Assembly: GCA_963989245.1 (NCBI GenBank)
Contig: CAXDII010000319.1
Location: 823,501-887,500, forward strand
Length of the DNA stretch: 64,000 bases
Source of the DNA: Nansenia antarctica
Lineage: Eukaryota > Chordata > Actinopteri > Argentiniformes > Microstomatidae
Reading direction: 5' to 3'
Every line of letters begins with the position of its first letter. Within the stretch, counting starts at the first letter, position 1. The translations under genes and the position numbers were made by a program. The notes beneath the pieces were generated by a model. The model saw nothing but the letters and a program-made list of their open reading frames with translations. It had not been told where the DNA came from and did no database searches. Shown one piece after another: positions 62,301 to 64,000 of this stretch.

Positions 62301-64000
62301 AGGATTATTCAACAACAAGTCAAAATGTGCTCGTGAAAGGCAGAAAACAACACTTTGATAGTTTGATATAACTTGAGAACGAATGCAAAAAACAGTCCAC
62401 TCTAAGAACAGGCCGCTTGGACACTTTCAGAACAGCTCTGTTAATGACTGAAAACAGCTCTCGAAGAGATTGTCAAAAGAGACTCCGAAAACGAAACGTT
62501 GATCACTTTTGAGCAAAAGGCTGCACACACGCAATTCAAGTTGCTCTGATTGTCATTTAGAGTTACATTATAGGATTATTCAACAACAAGTCAAAATGTG
62601 CTCGTGAAAGGCAGAAAACAACACTTTGATAGTTTGATATAACTTGAGAACGAATGCAAAAAACAGTCCACTCTAAGAACAGGCCGCTTTGGACACTTTC
62701 AGAACAGCTCTGTTAATGACTGAAAACAGCTCTCGAAGAGATTGTCAAAAGAGACTCCGAAAACGAAACGTTGATCACTTTTGAGCAAAAGGCTGCACAC
62801 ACGCAATTCAAGTTGCTCTGATTGTCATTTAGAGTTACATTATAGGATTATTCAACAACAAGTCAAAATGTGCTCGTGAAAGGCAGAAAACAACACTTTG
62901 ATAGTTTGATATAACTTGAGAACGAATGCAAAAAACAGTCCACTCTAAGAACAGGCCGCTTGGACACTTTCAGAACAGCTCTGTTAATGACTGAAAACAG
63001 CTCTCGAAGAGATTGTCAAAAGAGACTCCGAAAACGAAACGTTGATCACTTTTGAGCAAAAGGCTGCACACACGCAATTCAAGTTGCTCTGATTGTCATT
63101 TAGAGTTACATTATAGGATTATTCAACAACAAGTCAAAATGTGCTCGTGAAAGGCAGAAAACAACACTTTGATAGTTTGATATAACTTGAGAACGAATGC
63201 AAAAAACAGTCCACTCTAAGAACAGGCCGCTTGGACACTTTCAGAACAGCTCTGTTAATGACTGAAAACAGCTCTCGAAGAGATTGTCAAAAGAGACTCC
63301 GAAAACGAAACGTTGATCACTTTTGAGCAAAAGGCTGCACACATGCAATTCAAGTTGCTCTGATTGTCATTTAGAGTTACATTATAGGATTATTCAACAA
63401 CAAGTCAAAATGTGCTCGTGAAAGGCAGAAAACAACACTTTGATAGTTTGATATAACTTGAGAACGAATGCAAAAAACACTCCACTCTAAGAACAGGCCG
63501 CTTGGACACTTTCAGAACAGCTCTGTTAATGACTGAAAACAGCTCTCGAAGAGATTGTCAAAAGAGACTCCGAAAACGAAACGTTGATCACTTTTGAGCA
63601 AAAGGCTGCACACACGCAATTCAAGTTGCTCTGATTGTCATTTAAAGTTACATTATAGGATTATTCAACAACAAGTTAAAATGTGCTCGTGAAAGGCAGA
63701 AAACAACACTTTGATAGTTTGATATAACTTGAGAACGAATGCAAAAAACAGTCCACTCTAAGAACAGGCCGCTTGGACACTTTCAGAACAGCTCTGTTAA
63801 TGACTGAAAACAGCTCTCGAAGAGATTGTCAAAAGAGACTCCGAAAACGAAACGTTGATCACTTTTGAGCAAAATGCTGCACACACGCAATTCAAGTTGC
63901 TCTGATTGTCATTTAGAGTTACATTATAGGATTATTCAACAACAAGTCAAAATGTGCTCGTGAAAGGCAGAAAACAACACTTTGATAGTTTGATATAACT

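Larger units (their letters stand above)
44831..64000 (+). repeat. 271-bp satellite array, block 3
   Basis: About 71 monomers in the same orientation, running off the right window edge, so the array end is not seen. It is rich in A/B mixtures with markers shared with the left end of block 1, such as ACACTCC, TTTAAAGTT, GTTGCACTGATTG, GTTGACCACTT, GCATACACGC and CAACAGCAAG. No genes or other insertions are visible. Confidence 0.97.

Noticed and set aside
1897..64000. Regular repeats considered as a CRISPR array
   Set aside because: Units are directly contiguous 271-bp monomers with no unique spacers, in an animal genome context with no cas genes.

Overview
The window is animal repeat DNA, most likely from a ray-finned fish. 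The retrovirus-like element, a short LINE/SINE-type 3' tail and hAT-type terminal repeats point that way, but the species cannot be read from the sequence. No host protein-coding gene, rRNA, tRNA or CRISPR array was found. About 86% of the window is one tandem satellite with a basic period of 271 bp, all in one orientation.

Layout. 1-202 is a 31-bp minisatellite. 203-644 is unique DNA with a LINE/SINE-like 3' tail. 645-1896 is a non-coding TIR element (CAGTGGCGTAGCG ends) carrying a nested 89-bp hAT-type MITE with a perfect 8-bp target duplication. Satellite block 1 (1897-12049) starts exactly where the TIR element stops. 12050-18663 is a 6.6-kb endogenous retrovirus (ERV) inserted in the satellite and flanked by a 4-bp GCTG duplication. 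Satellite block 2 is 18664-44412. 44413-44830 is a 418-bp unclassified insertion with a 7-bp duplication. Satellite block 3 runs from 44831 to the window end, still in array.

Satellite. Monomers come as 271 bp (A), 261/260 bp (B, with a 10-bp deletion and linked substitutions) and 263 bp (C, missing one 8-bp unit). They form several local higher-order repeats of 2, 3, 4, 5, 6, 9 and 10 monomers. Some blocks share haplotypes across tens of kilobases.

ERV. The two 339-bp LTRs differ at one base, so the insertion is young. The primer-binding site matches the 3' end of tRNA-Arg(ACG). Gag (589 codons, with PPPY and one CCHC knuckle) is intact. A single UAG separates it from a same-frame pol, as in gammaretrovirus-like readthrough. 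Pol is heavily deleted but still open. It keeps the C-terminal half of protease, RNase H and the zinc-binding N-terminal domain of integrase, then an acidic linker and a possible Env transmembrane remnant. The protease active site, the whole reverse transcriptase and the integrase catalytic core are missing. The copy cannot copy itself and was presumably mobilised in trans.
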